From DALYJJ01 sp031969915 (GTDB lineage Bacteria; Acidobacteriota; Terriglobia; Bryobacterales; Bryobacteraceae): a stretch of 50,867 nt of DNA. Below the pieces are notes generated by a model. That model did not search any database. It had not been told where the DNA came from and saw only the letters and a program-made list of their open reading frames with translations. Location of the stretch: the NCBI GenBank assembly GCA_031969915.1, contig DALYJJ010000034.1, positions 1 to 50,867 of the forward strand, given 5' to 3'. Positions 33,250 to 42,585 of the stretch are shown piece by piece (position 1 is the first letter of the stretch; each line of letters starts with the position of its first letter). A program made the translations under genes and the position numbers.

Positions 33250-34443
33250 ATGCGAATCCTGATTGCCGGCGGCGGCATCGTCGGCCTTGCCTCCGCCCTC
33301 CGCCTTTCCGAGGCCCTGCCGCAAGCCTCGATCCAGGTGTTGGAGAAGGAGCGAAAAGCCGGGCAGCACCAGACCGGCCACAACAGCGGCGTGCTGCATT
33401 GCGGTCTGTACTACAAGCCGGGATCGCTGAAGGCCCGGCTGGCGGTGGAGGGCATCCGCCAGATGGTTTCGTTCTGCGAACACAACGGGGTGGCGCACGA
33501 GATCTGCGGGAAGCTGGTGGTAGCGGCGGACGAGAGCGAGATTCCGCGGCTGAAGGAGTTGGAGCAGCGCGGCACACAGAATGGTCTCGAAGGGCTGCGC
33601 TGGCTGTCGCGGGAGGAGATGCGGGAGCGGGAGCCGCACGTGGGCGGCGTGGCGGGGTTGCGAGTGCCCCAGGAGGGCATCGTCGACTATGCCGCGGTCT
33701 GCCAGGCGATGGTCCGCCGGCTTGCCGAGGGCGGGCACCGGCTGGTGACCGGCGCCCGCGTGCGGCGGATGCGCCGGGTGGGGTCTGCTTGGATCGCGGC
33801 GACCGAGGCGGGCGATTTCGAAGGCGACTTTGTCCTGAACTGCGCGGGGCTGCACAGCGACCGGGTGAGCGCGATGACCGGCCGCGCCCGCGAGTTGCGG
33901 ATCGTTCCGTTTCGCGGCGAGTACTACCAGATCCGGCCGGAGCGGCAGCACCTGGTGCGGCACTTGATCTATCCGGTTCCCGACCCGCGCTTTCCTTTCC
34001 TGGGGGTGCATTTCACCCGCATGATCCAGGGCGGCGTGGAGGCGGGCCCGAACGCCGTGCTCGCGTTCGCGCGCGAGGGTTACAAGAAGACGGACATTTC
34101 GATTCCCGACCTGGTGGACGCGCTGAGCTACAGCGGGCTGTGGCGTTTTCTGGCGAAGTACCCGGCGATGTGCGCCGCGGAGATGGCGCGTTCGTTCAGC
34201 AAGCGAAGGTTCTGCGAGTCGCTGCAGCGGCTGGTGCCGGAGATTCAGGCGGGCGACCTGGCGCCGGGCGGGGCGGGGGTGCGGGCGCAGGCGCTGGAGC
34301 CGGACGGCAGCGTGGTGCAGGACTTCCGGTTCGCCGAAGCGCCCGGCGCTCTGCACGTGCTGAACGCGCCGAGCCCGGCGGCCACCGCTTCGCTCGCGAT
34401 CGGCGCGGAGGTGGCACGCAGGGTGGCCGCGCGGCTGAACTGA
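33250..34443 (+). CDS. lhgO: L-2-hydroxyglutarate oxidase
   Basis: 397 residues. The FAD-binding motif IAGGGIVGLASALRL is at the N-terminus, followed by HNSGVLHCGLYYKPGSLKA, a strong LhgO/L2HGDH signature, and FRGEYYQIRPE. The C-terminal region (NAPSPAATASLAIG) closes the FAD site. The enzyme oxidises L-2-hydroxyglutarate to 2-oxoglutarate, often as a repair enzyme that removes a by-product of central metabolism. It stands alone, its stop codon one base from the convergent kinase gene, with a possible promoter at 33159-33186. Confidence 0.9.
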   Translation: MRILIAGGGIVGLASALRLSEALPQASIQVLEKERKAGQHQTGHNSGVLHCGLYYKPGSLKARLAVEGIRQMVSFCEHNGVAHEICGKLVVAADESEIPRLKELEQRGTQNGLEGLRWLSREEMREREPHVGGVAGLRVPQEGIVDYAAVCQAMVRRLAEGGHRLVTGARVRRMRRVGSAWIAATEAGDFEGDFVLNCAGLHSDRVSAMTGRARELRIVPFRGEYYQIRPERQHLVRHLIYPVPDPRFPFLGVHFTRMIQGGVEAGPNAVLAFAREGYKKTDISIPDLVDALSYSGLWRFLAKYPAMCAAEMARSFSKRRFCESLQRLVPEIQAGDLAPGGAGVRAQALEPDGSVVQDFRFAEAPGALHVLNAPSPAATASLAIGAEVARRVAARLN

Positions 34444-34444
34444 A

Positions 34445-36493
34445 TCAGCCCGGATGAGAAGCCAGGTGCTTCGACAGGGCCGCCAGCAGCCCACTCGCGT
34501 CGAGCGGCTTGGTGAGATAGCCATCCATGCCGGCGGCGAAGCACCGGTCGCGGTCGCCGGCCAGAGCGTGCGCCGTGAGGGCGACGATCGGCGTCCGGTT
34601 GCCGCCCCGCCGCAACTGAGCGGTGGCTTCGTAACCGTCGAGTTCCGGCATCTGGCAGTCCATGAGGATCAGATCGTATTTCTGGGCTCCGGCCAATTGC
34701 ACCGCTTCGCGCCCATTCACCGCGGCGTCCACCGTACAGCCGGCGCCCGTGAGCAGGCGCGTGGCGAGCAGGCGGTTCACGCTGTTGTCCTCCGCCAGGA
34801 GCACGCGCGCGCCCTCGAAGCGCGGCGCGCCGGCCGGCGCCGGAGCGGGCGCAGCGGAGGGAGCCGGCGGCGGCACGGGAATCAGCGGCAGTTCCACCCA
34901 GAAAACGGAGCCCTGCGGGGAGTTCGGCTCGTAGCCGGTGGAGCCGCCGAGCAGGTCGGCGAGTTGGCGGGCGATGGCCAGACCCAGCCCGCTGCCCGAG
35001 TACCGGCGGGTCATGCTGCCGTCAACCTGAGAGAATTCGTGAAACAGCCGCTCCTGCTTGTCCGGCGGAATCCCGATCCCGGTGTCCTCCACCGCAATGC
35101 GGAGCCGCGAAGCGTCGGCCGGTGAGACCGCGATGCGAATGGATCCGTGATCGGTGAACTTCAACGCATTGCTCACGTAGTTGAGGAGAATCTGCCGGAT
35201 CCGCACCGGATCGCTGCTGTACCAGCGGTGCACACCGGGCGCGATGTGAATGGAAGCGGAGATCCCTTTCTCGGCGGCCCGCGCGCCGAACGTGCGCAAG
35301 ACGTCGTCCAGCAGACGGGCGAGGTCGAAGGGCGCCGTCTCCACGGGCAGGCGGCCCGCTTCGATCCGCGAGAGGTCGAGAATGGTGGAGAGGATGTCGA
35401 GCAGTTCGTCCGCCGATGCCTTCACGATTTCGAGGTCGCGGCGCACCGGGGCGGGGAGCGTTCCGGCCAGCATGAGGTCGGTCATGCCGATCACACCGTT
35501 GAGCGGCGTCCGGATTTCGTGGCTCATCTTGGCGAGGAAATCGGTCTTCGCGGCGCTGGCGGTCTCGGCGATCGCCCGGGCCTCGCCGGCGCGCCGGTTG
35601 GCGGCGTTGGCGCGCAGGTAGAGAAACACGACGGCGGCGAGGGTCAACAGCCCGGCCAGCAGCGCGCCCGCGTAGATCCGGTTGCGCGTTTCAGCGCCCT
35701 TCAGTTCTTCGATCGAGTGGGCATCGACGGAGGAGAACGCGGACCAATGTTCCAGGATGTCGGCGAAGGTTCCGTCGGCGGCGAGGCGGTCGATCTGCTC
35801 CCTGATCCGCTGCGCGGCGGGCGCAGCCGCGGGTGTGGACATGATGCTCAGGCGGGAGGTGAGTCCGGCAAGGGGCTGCAAGCGGAGGCGGGTGGTCTCA
35901 CATCCGGCGGGCCGGTCGAGGATCGCGACATCCAGGAATCGCAATTCGGTCAACGCCGCGGCGGCCTCGCCCCGGCACACTGCCTGCAACGCGCCTTCCC
36001 GCGAAGAGGCCCGGTACAGCGGTGAGGAGGGGAAACGGCTCCGGGCCGCGCTCTCCAGGAAAGGCCCATCGCGGATCGCGATCTTCTCGCCATTCCATCC
36101 GGCGGCCACACGGGGCGGGGAGTCCTTCAGACTGACCAGAACGAAGCCGTTCGTCAGCCACGGCTCAGTGAATTGGGCGAACTGGCGGCGCCGCGCGTTC
36201 GGGCTTACGCCCGGCCAGAGGTCGACGGCATGGGAGTTGAACGCGTCATCGATGAGTCCTGTCCATGGAACCCACCGGAGCTGGATGCCGGCCCGGGCCG
36301 CCGCCGCGTTCATCACATCCACCGTCAGCCCTTCCACTCGCCCGCCGGGCAGGTGCGAGTAATAGGGCGGGGCGTGGTCGGCGCCGATGCGAAGTTCTCC
36401 GGCGGTGGAGGGGTTGCGGGCAAACCATCGGCAGGCCGGGCAGCCTACCAAGCCCAGCGCGACCAGTCCCCCCACGCTGACCAGACGGCCCAT
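34445..36493 (-). CDS. Hybrid sensor histidine kinase with solute-binding sensor domain (paralogue 2)
   Basis: 682 residues with the same order of domains as the kinase at 24748-26778: signal anchor, solute-binding domain (about 33-255), helix (about 273-294), HisKA with His325, ATPase domain (Asn442; EDTGIGI; GSGLGLAI) and receiver with Asp612 and Lys662. Both copies keep DLWP in the sensor and a Cys pair 25 residues apart (Cys173 and Cys198 here). A Pro/Ala linker separates the ATPase from the receiver. The N-terminal Cys18 in VGLVGCPAC could be a lipobox-like feature, but the membrane anchor is more likely. Signals probably differ, as the sensor domains are only moderately alike. Confidence 0.92.
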   Translation of the reverse strand: MGRLVSVGGLVALGLVGCPACRWFARNPSTAGELRIGADHAPPYYSHLPGGRVEGLTVDVMNAAAARAGIQLRWVPWTGLIDDAFNSHAVDLWPGVSPNARRRQFAQFTEPWLTNGFVLVSLKDSPPRVAAGWNGEKIAIRDGPFLESAARSRFPSSPLYRASSREGALQAVCRGEAAAALTELRFLDVAILDRPAGCETTRLRLQPLAGLTSRLSIMSTPAAAPAAQRIREQIDRLAADGTFADILEHWSAFSSVDAHSIEELKGAETRNRIYAGALLAGLLTLAAVVFLYLRANAANRRAGEARAIAETASAAKTDFLAKMSHEIRTPLNGVIGMTDLMLAGTLPAPVRRDLEIVKASADELLDILSTILDLSRIEAGRLPVETAPFDLARLLDDVLRTFGARAAEKGISASIHIAPGVHRWYSSDPVRIRQILLNYVSNALKFTDHGSIRIAVSPADASRLRIAVEDTGIGIPPDKQERLFHEFSQVDGSMTRRYSGSGLGLAIARQLADLLGGSTGYEPNSPQGSVFWVELPLIPVPPPAPSAAPAPAPAGAPRFEGARVLLAEDNSVNRLLATRLLTGAGCTVDAAVNGREAVQLAGAQKYDLILMDCQMPELDGYEATAQLRRGGNRTPIVALTAHALAGDRDRCFAAGMDGYLTKPLDASGLLAALSKHLASHPG

Positions 36494-36542
36494 ACCATGC
36501 CTTTATCCCATATCGGTGCCGATCTCGCCGCTTGCGGCTCGA

Positions 36543-37364
36543 TCAGGGCCGGAAAATCCCGGCCTCGTTCCAACGGGCCACCACATCCTGGATGAGTTCC
36601 CCTATCTTATCGACCACGGCGGCAAAGTATTGTTTCGCTTTTGTCTCATCGAACTTCACATAGCCCTGGTTCGGCTGGTACAGGATGATCGAAGCGGGGA
36701 ACGGATACGCCGTCCAGGAGCCCGCCGGGGCCCGCGGCATGGCCAGCGAATCCCGGTAGAGTTCACGCCGAACCAACTTGGGATCGATGGCCTGGATGAA
36801 GGCGTTTTCGTTCCAGCCCGCGTGGCCGCCGTCCTCGCCAAACACCCGCTGCGTGATATCCGAACAATACGACCACCAGTTCACCACCAGCGTCCGCACA
36901 CGATGTTCCCGTCCCGTCTTCTCCGCCACCTGGTTGAGGATCTCGGTCTGCGGCCCACCGTGGCCGTTGATCACGATGATGTTGCGGAACCCGTTGCGCG
37001 CGAGGCCCGCGAGGAGGTCTGAGACAAAGGCGCGATAGGCAGGTTCGGAGATGGAGAAGCCGCCCGCGTAGGCATCCAGGCTGCCCGTCACACCGTAGTT
37101 CAGAGTCGGCGCGACCATCGCGTTCAGGCGGGGGGCGAGGGCGCGGGCGATGGCCTCCGGCGCGGTGTTATCGGCGCCGTTGTTCACCACGCCATGCGCT
37201 TCCAGCGTGCCCGTAGGCAGCAGGACGGTTTGAATCCGCGACGGTACGGCGGCGCGGAAGTCCATCCAGTTGACGGCGTTCAGGTCGCGCGTGGGCGGTT
37301 CCTGCGCGGAGACGGACGCGCCGTGGAGGACGGCGAACAGCAGCGAAGCGAACGGCAGCCTCAT
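36543..37364 (-). CDS. Secreted creatininase-family hydrolase
   Basis: 273 residues. A signal peptide (MRLPFASLLFAVLHGASVSA) precedes a creatininase fold: PTGTLEAHG with Glu and His ligands, NNGADNTAP with the Asp ligand, VINGHGGPQTE with the conserved His, and FGEDGGHAGWNENAF with the last site. The family contains creatinine amidohydrolase and mycofactocin- or riboflavin-pathway formamide hydrolases. Export is unusual for these and is common in acidobacterial homologues, so the substrate is probably extracellular; it is not identifiable here. Confidence 0.8.
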   Translation of the reverse strand: MRLPFASLLFAVLHGASVSAQEPPTRDLNAVNWMDFRAAVPSRIQTVLLPTGTLEAHGVVNNGADNTAPEAIARALAPRLNAMVAPTLNYGVTGSLDAYAGGFSISEPAYRAFVSDLLAGLARNGFRNIIVINGHGGPQTEILNQVAEKTGREHRVRTLVVNWWSYCSDITQRVFGEDGGHAGWNENAFIQAIDPKLVRRELYRDSLAMPRAPAGSWTAYPFPASIILYQPNQGYVKFDETKAKQYFAAVVDKIGELIQDVVARWNEAGIFRP

Positions 37365-37373
37365 GATGAGAGG

Positions 37374-37967
37374 CTATTTTATGCGGGCGGCGTCCTCGGT
37401 GTCGAATTCCAGGCGGTCGGAGATCAGCGCTTTCCCGCTCAGCCCTTTGCGCGCGATGCCTTCCTTGCCGTGGTCGTGGGTCTTGGCGACGATGTGATAG
37501 AGCTCATGGGCCACCACTCGGCCGAGCGCGCGGCCCATCAGGCGGTCGCCCTTGGCGTGGTCGCCGCCGAACATGGCGGACTTCACGGACTTCCGCACAT
37601 GGTCGCAGCGGACGACGCTGAACGGCTGGACCTCGCCTTCGACGGTCAGCGCATAGGCCAGCGGGCCCCGCTCATCGAAGACCACCGGGAAATGGTCCAG
37701 TTTGCAGTTGCCGCGGAATCGCACCAGCACGAGGTCGTCGAACGCCTCCCCTTCGGTCATCTCCGATTTGAGTTTGAAATTCAGCTTCACGCCGGCGGGC
37801 TTGAGGACCGTTTCGAGCTCCCGCTGCATTTCCAGGTAGCTGATTTCCGAATAGGGCTGATCGAACTCCAGAAGGAGAGTGACGGGCGGCCGTTGGGGCT
37901 TCCACTCCGCAAGGGCCGGGAGGGCGAGAGCGACGTAGCTGGCAATCAGAATCCGGTGAAGGTGCAC
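37374..37967 (-). CDS. Secreted metzincin-like putative metalloprotease
   Basis: 197 residues, GTG start at 37967 with GGAGG upstream. A signal peptide (HRILIASYVALALPALA) is followed by a domain of unknown family. HELYHIVAKTH at 154-164 has the exact HExxHxxxxxH spacing of metzincin zinc proteases, with Ala161 replacing the usual Gly. No Met-turn follows. Cys88 and Cys121 could form a disulphide. No known family was recognised; metal binding is inferred from the motif alone. The gene lies 9 bases before the creatininase-like gene on the same strand. Confidence 0.6.
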   Translation of the reverse strand: MHLHRILIASYVALALPALAEWKPQRPPVTLLLEFDQPYSEISYLEMQRELETVLKPAGVKLNFKLKSEMTEGEAFDDLVLVRFRGNCKLDHFPVVFDERGPLAYALTVEGEVQPFSVVRCDHVRKSVKSAMFGGDHAKGDRLMGRALGRVVAHELYHIVAKTHDHGKEGIARKGLSGKALISDRLEFDTEDAARIK

Positions 37968-38050
37968 ATGACCTCCGCGCGCGCCGACTGGGGCAACGCT
38001 CGCTTGGATTATATCGGATCAATCCGGGCTGCAGAATAGATGGTGCCTCA

Positions 38051-39343
38051 TTACTCCGGAGTTTTGGCCCAGGAGCGCGGCTTCGCCCAGTACACGACTG
38101 CGCCCCCGGCCAGGCCCGCAAGCCCAACCATCGCTTGGGTTCGATTGACGCCTGTCAGCAGGAACACAGAGGCGGCCACGCCGAGCGCGGGGATGAGGGG
38201 ACCGAACGGGAGGGTGAACGTCCGCTCCTCGGGTGGCGTGCGGCGGCGGAGGATGGGGATCGCCGCGCACGTGGTGATCGAGTAGAGCAGGCGGGCGATG
38301 GCGTTCAGCGCGGCCAGGGTGACGAACGTGCCGGAGAGCGCCAGAGCGAGCGTCGCAGAGGTGAATACCGCCACGGCGACATGCGGCGTGCGGAACCGCG
38401 GGTGGACTTTGGCCAGCGCGGGCGGGAGGTGGCCGCCGCCGGCGAGCGCATAGAGAATGCGAGGGCCGATCAGCAGGATCGTGCTGTTGGTTCCCGTCGT
38501 CGAGAACACCGCGCCGGCGGCCATCAGCGCCGCGCCCGCCGGACCGAGGAATCGCTGGGCCGCGGAAGCGAGCGGGGTCGCGTTCGAGCCCAATCCGGGA
38601 AGCGCGCCGACGCACACGATGTGGACCAGCAGATACACCGCGACGCTCAAAGCGATGGCGATCACGATCGCCGTGGGCAGGTAGCGGCGCGGGGAGATCA
38701 CTTCCTCGCTCGGAACGCTCGCGAATTCGAAACCGCCGAGGGCGAACAGGAGCACCAGCGACGCCTCGCGCAGGCGCTGAAAATCGGGCGGCGCGGCGGG
38801 AACGGCGGCCGGCAGATCGACCAGCACCGCGCCCGCCCCGATGAAGATCAACAGGGGAATCAGCTTGGCCGCGGTCAGCAGGTTCACGACCATCGAGCCG
38901 TAGCGGACCCCGGCGTAGTTCAACGCGCCGATGGCCGTGATCGCGACGGCGATGGCGGTCGCGCGGCCGGCTGCCGTTTGCATCGCCGGAAGGAAGTAGC
39001 CGAGGTAGGCGGCGAAGGCGTTGGCGATGGCCGCGGCGCCGGCCAGGCGTCCGAACAAGAACATCCAGCCGGCTTGGAATCCAATGAACGGGCCGAACGC
39101 TTCGCGGGCGTAGAGATACGGTCCGCCGGCGCGGTCGAAGTAGCTGCCCGCCTCGGCGAACGAAAGCGCGACGAGAATCGCCACCGCGCCCGCCAGCACG
39201 TACGCCAGAGTGCTCGCAGGCCCGAGAATCCCGGCCACCGTGGCCGGCATGACGAAGATGCCCGCGCCGATCACGCCGTTGATGGCGATGGCCGTGAGGC
39301 CGATGGGTCCGACGGCGCGAACCAGCGCGGGGCGCGCCGTCAC
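38051..39343 (-). CDS. APC-superfamily amino acid permease
   Basis: 430 residues, with about 12 membrane helices, the normal size of APC transporters. The N-terminal GLTAIAINGVIGAGIFVMPA holds the GxG(I/V)F substrate-binding loop on helix 1, and EAGSYFDRAGGPYLYAREAFGP carries the conserved loop after helix 2. SVPSEEVISPRRYLP and TGTNSTILLIGPRILYALA are typical. It imports amino acids or amines by proton symport or exchange. Its start overlaps the phosphatase stop by four bases (ATGA), so the two are coupled. Confidence 0.88.
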   Translation of the reverse strand: MTARPALVRAVGPIGLTAIAINGVIGAGIFVMPATVAGILGPASTLAYVLAGAVAILVALSFAEAGSYFDRAGGPYLYAREAFGPFIGFQAGWMFLFGRLAGAAAIANAFAAYLGYFLPAMQTAAGRATAIAVAITAIGALNYAGVRYGSMVVNLLTAAKLIPLLIFIGAGAVLVDLPAAVPAAPPDFQRLREASLVLLFALGGFEFASVPSEEVISPRRYLPTAIVIAIALSVAVYLLVHIVCVGALPGLGSNATPLASAAQRFLGPAGAALMAAGAVFSTTGTNSTILLIGPRILYALAGGGHLPPALAKVHPRFRTPHVAVAVFTSATLALALSGTFVTLAALNAIARLLYSITTCAAIPILRRRTPPEERTFTLPFGPLIPALGVAASVFLLTGVNRTQAMVGLAGLAGGAVVYWAKPRSWAKTPE

Positions 39344-39837
39344 TGGGACGCGCCGTAACGGAGAGTGAGCAACGCCGCGCCGCCCTTCGGCGAAGTCACC
39401 AGCACGACCAGACGGTCGTACTCGGTCTCCTCGAAGGGTGCGATGGCGCCGCCGCCCAGCTTCTCCACAAGTTGCGGAATTGTGTTCGTGTGGCCGACCA
39501 CCAGGATGGTCTCCTCGCCGGCCGCGATCGTCCGCAGGCGCGCCGCGGCAGCCTCCAGGTCCCGGCCCGCCAGGACCACGGGATCGATGCCCAGCTTCGC
39601 CGCCAGCGGCGCAGCGGTCTTCTTCGTGCGCTGGTATTCGGTGACGAAGATTGCCGTGACGCGGGCATCCTTCAACGTGCGAGCCAACTCGCGGGCGCGC
39701 GCTGCACCCGTCTCCGTGAGTGGCGGATCGGCGCTCATCTCGCCGGCGCGTTCGGCGTGGCGCACAAAGTAGAACGTGGCGGCCCGCACAGGCCAGGCCG
39801 CCAGCGCCAGCGTCAGCAGGATCAAAGAGGCGCGCAT
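39340..39837 (-). CDS. Secreted histidine phosphatase
   Basis: 165 residues. A signal peptide (LILLTLALAAWPVRAA) precedes YFVRHAER with catalytic Arg26-His27. The second His is in VVGHTNTIPQL. TEYQRTKKTAAPLA provides a further phosphate-binding Arg. The SixA/phosphoglycerate-mutase-like fold is clear, but export makes an extracytoplasmic phosphatase (phytase- or sugar-phosphatase-like) likely. It lies between the permease (overlap of four bases) and the M16 peptidase (three-base gap), in one operon. Confidence 0.85.
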   Translation of the reverse strand: MRASLILLTLALAAWPVRAATFYFVRHAERAGEMSADPPLTETGAARARELARTLKDARVTAIFVTEYQRTKKTAAPLAAKLGIDPVVLAGRDLEAAAARLRTIAAGEETILVVGHTNTIPQLVEKLGGGAIAPFEETEYDRLVVLVTSPKGGAALLTLRYGASQ

Positions 39838-39840
39838 CGC

Positions 39841-42567
39841 CTAAGGCAGCGGATTCCCGTCGGGATCCACGGCCTGCACGGGCCCGATGTTTAATTCCTT
39901 GATGCCGGGCTCGATCTTGGCGCGGTCGCCGACAATCACCCAGATCATGCGATCCGGCCGCAGGACACGCTCCGCGGCGGCGTTCAGATCTTCGCGTTTC
40001 AGGGCGCGCACTTTGCCCGCATAAGTGAGGTAGTAGTCGTCTGGGAGGTCGAAGCGGACGATGTCGCTGACGTCCCCCATTAGAGCGGGAATCGTCTCCT
40101 GCGAACCGGCGAGGCGCAGCGTCTGGTTGCCCACGGCCATGGTGAGTTCGTCCTCGGTCACCGGCATGTCGCGGACGATGCCGCGCAGTTCCTTGATCAC
40201 CTCGCCCACTGACTCCTTGGTCTTGTCGCTCTGCACGGGCGCGTAGGCGAGAAACGGCCGCTGGCCTTTGGTGGACGGCATCGCCGAGCCCGCCCCGTAG
40301 GACCAGTGCTTGTCCTCGCGGAGGTTCATGTTCAGGCGCGAAATGAAGGCGCCGCCCAGCACTGTATTCATGGTCTCAATGGCGATCTCCTGCGGGTTCG
40401 AGCGCGGCGGCGCCACCTGGCCCGCCATGATCACCGACTGGATGGCGCCGGGCTTATCGATGATGTAGATGGCGGGCTTCTCTTTCACTTCCACCTGGGC
40501 GAGGTTCTTCTTCGGCACCGGCCCCTGCTTCCAGGAGGCGAAGAGCTTCTCGATCCTGGGCGCGATCTCCGCCATGGTGGTATCGCCGACTACGAGCAGC
40601 GTGGCGTTGTTCGGCCTGAACCAGGTCTCATGGAATTTGCGCATGCCGTCAAGCGTGAGCTTCGCCGCGCTGGCTTCGGTGCCCGAGCCGGAGAACGCTT
40701 GCCCGTATGCGTGATCCTTGCCGTAGATGAAGGCGGGGAGCACGCGCAGGCCCATCGAGAACGGCTCCGCCTTTTCGCGCTGGATCGCCGCGATCAGGTT
40801 CTTGCGCAGGCGTTCGAAGTCGGCCTGCGGGAACGACGGGTTCAGGATCACGTCGGCGTACAGCGCGAGGGAAGGGTCGAGGTTCGCTTTCAAAGAGGAC
40901 AGCGTGACCAGCGTGTAGTCGATGTCGGAGCCCGCGCCGAGGTTGGCGCCCAGGCGGTCCATCTCCTCGCTGATTTGCAGGGAGGTGCGCGTCTTCGTTC
41001 CTTCGTCGAGCAGGTCGGCGGCCAGGCGGGCGGTGCCGGGCATGGAAAGCTGGTCCGAGGCGAAGCCCGCGTCCACCACCAACTGGAAGTTGACGATCGG
41101 CGTGTCGTGGCGCTCAGCGAGCACGATCTTCAGCCCGTTTGAGAGCGTACGCCGCTGGAGCGGAGGCATGCGCAGCGCAGGAACCAGGCCCACCTCAGGC
41201 AGCTTCGCGCGATCCGCATCGGCCGCCGCGGCCTTGTACTGGCCGAAGGGATGGATCTCCAGGTTGTACACGCCACCGGCCAGCCAGCGATTCGCAGCCG
41301 CTTTGACGTCGGCGATGCCCGCCTTCTGAATGCGATCCATTTTGACTTTGTAATAGCCGGGGTCGCCCGCGAAGACCACGTTCGTGGCCAGGATGTCGGA
41401 CTTGCCGCCGAAGCCTCCGATGCGCTGAATGCCGCGGACGAAGCCGGCGTAGTATTGGGTCTTGATGCGGTCGAGCTCGGCTGCATCGGGGCCGGTTTGA
41501 AGGAACCTGGCGAGTTCCTCATCCAGTGCCTTCTCCACCTTGGCGAGGCTCTCTCCGGCGCGCGCGGTGGCCTCGATCACGAACTGGCTGCCGATCTCGC
41601 GCGAGTCGATGTAGACGGCGACATTGGTGACCGTCTGATCCGTATAGACCAGCCGTTTGTAGAGGCGCGACGATTTTCCCTGCCCGAGCGCCGCGCTGAC
41701 GATCGTGAGGTAGTCGGAGTCCGGGTTTGTGTACTCAGGCGTGTTCCACACCTTGCGGATGCGGGCCTGCGGGACGCGGTCCTCCACCACCTGCCGCTGC
41801 GAAGCGTCGCGCTGGGCAACCCAGGCCTTGTGCCGCGCCACCGGAGGCCCTGCCGGGATTGCGCCGAAGTACTTCTCCACCTTCTCTCGCGCGGTCTTGG
41901 TATCGATGTCTCCCGCCAGCACCAGCACCGCGTTCTGCGGCCCGTAGTAAGTCTTGAACCACTCGTGAACGTCTTCCAGCTTGGCCGCGCTCAAGTCGTC
42001 CATGGAGCCGATGACGGACCACGAATAGGGGTGTGCGGCCGGGTAGGTGGACTTGATGGTGAGCTCTTCGGCCACCGCGTACGGCTGGTTTTCGAACTGC
42101 CGCTTTTCGTTCTGTACCACGCCGCGCTGCTCGTCGAGTTTCTCCTGAGTAATCGCCTTGAGCAGGTGGCCCATGCGGTCCGATTCGAGCCACAGCACCA
42201 TGTCGAGCGCGCTGGTGGGCACGTTCTGGAAGTAGTTAGTGCGGTCTTCGTTGGTGGTGCCGTTCAGGTCCGTGGCGCCCACCTTCTCCAGCGCCTTGAA
42301 GTAATCCTGGTTGAAGTGCTCGCTGCCGTTGAACATCAGGTGTTCGAACAGGTGGGCGAAGCCGGTGCGTCCAGGCTTCTCGTTCTTTGAGCCCACGTGG
42401 TACCAGATGTTGACGGCGACGATCGGCGCCTTGCGGTCCTCATGGACGAGCACCGTCAGGCCGTTGGGCAGTGTGAACTTGTCGTACTTGATGTCGACGG
42501 CCGAGGGGGCCGTGGATTGGGCGCAGAGCGCGGTTACGCTCAGCATCGCGGCAAGGGCGATTCGCAT
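39841..42567 (-). CDS. Secreted M16-family zinc peptidase with two domains
   Basis: 908 residues. A signal peptide (RIALAAMLSVTALCAQ) precedes two M16 halves. The first has the inverted zinc motif HLFEH at 72-76 (His72, Glu75, His76) and a downstream Glu in GVVQNEKRQ, so it is the catalytic half. The second (from about residue 475, LSNGLKIVLAERHDTP) lacks HxxEH and is the usual inactive partner. The chamber-type fold degrades small peptides in the periplasm or outside. GAGGAG lies nine bases before the ATG. Confidence 0.93.
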   Translation of the reverse strand: MRIALAAMLSVTALCAQSTAPSAVDIKYDKFTLPNGLTVLVHEDRKAPIVAVNIWYHVGSKNEKPGRTGFAHLFEHLMFNGSEHFNQDYFKALEKVGATDLNGTTNEDRTNYFQNVPTSALDMVLWLESDRMGHLLKAITQEKLDEQRGVVQNEKRQFENQPYAVAEELTIKSTYPAAHPYSWSVIGSMDDLSAAKLEDVHEWFKTYYGPQNAVLVLAGDIDTKTAREKVEKYFGAIPAGPPVARHKAWVAQRDASQRQVVEDRVPQARIRKVWNTPEYTNPDSDYLTIVSAALGQGKSSRLYKRLVYTDQTVTNVAVYIDSREIGSQFVIEATARAGESLAKVEKALDEELARFLQTGPDAAELDRIKTQYYAGFVRGIQRIGGFGGKSDILATNVVFAGDPGYYKVKMDRIQKAGIADVKAAANRWLAGGVYNLEIHPFGQYKAAAADADRAKLPEVGLVPALRMPPLQRRTLSNGLKIVLAERHDTPIVNFQLVVDAGFASDQLSMPGTARLAADLLDEGTKTRTSLQISEEMDRLGANLGAGSDIDYTLVTLSSLKANLDPSLALYADVILNPSFPQADFERLRKNLIAAIQREKAEPFSMGLRVLPAFIYGKDHAYGQAFSGSGTEASAAKLTLDGMRKFHETWFRPNNATLLVVGDTTMAEIAPRIEKLFASWKQGPVPKKNLAQVEVKEKPAIYIIDKPGAIQSVIMAGQVAPPRSNPQEIAIETMNTVLGGAFISRLNMNLREDKHWSYGAGSAMPSTKGQRPFLAYAPVQSDKTKESVGEVIKELRGIVRDMPVTEDELTMAVGNQTLRLAGSQETIPALMGDVSDIVRFDLPDDYYLTYAGKVRALKREDLNAAAERVLRPDRMIWVIVGDRAKIEPGIKELNIGPVQAVDPDGNPLP

Positions 42568-42585
42568 CGGTAGAAAACTCCTCGT

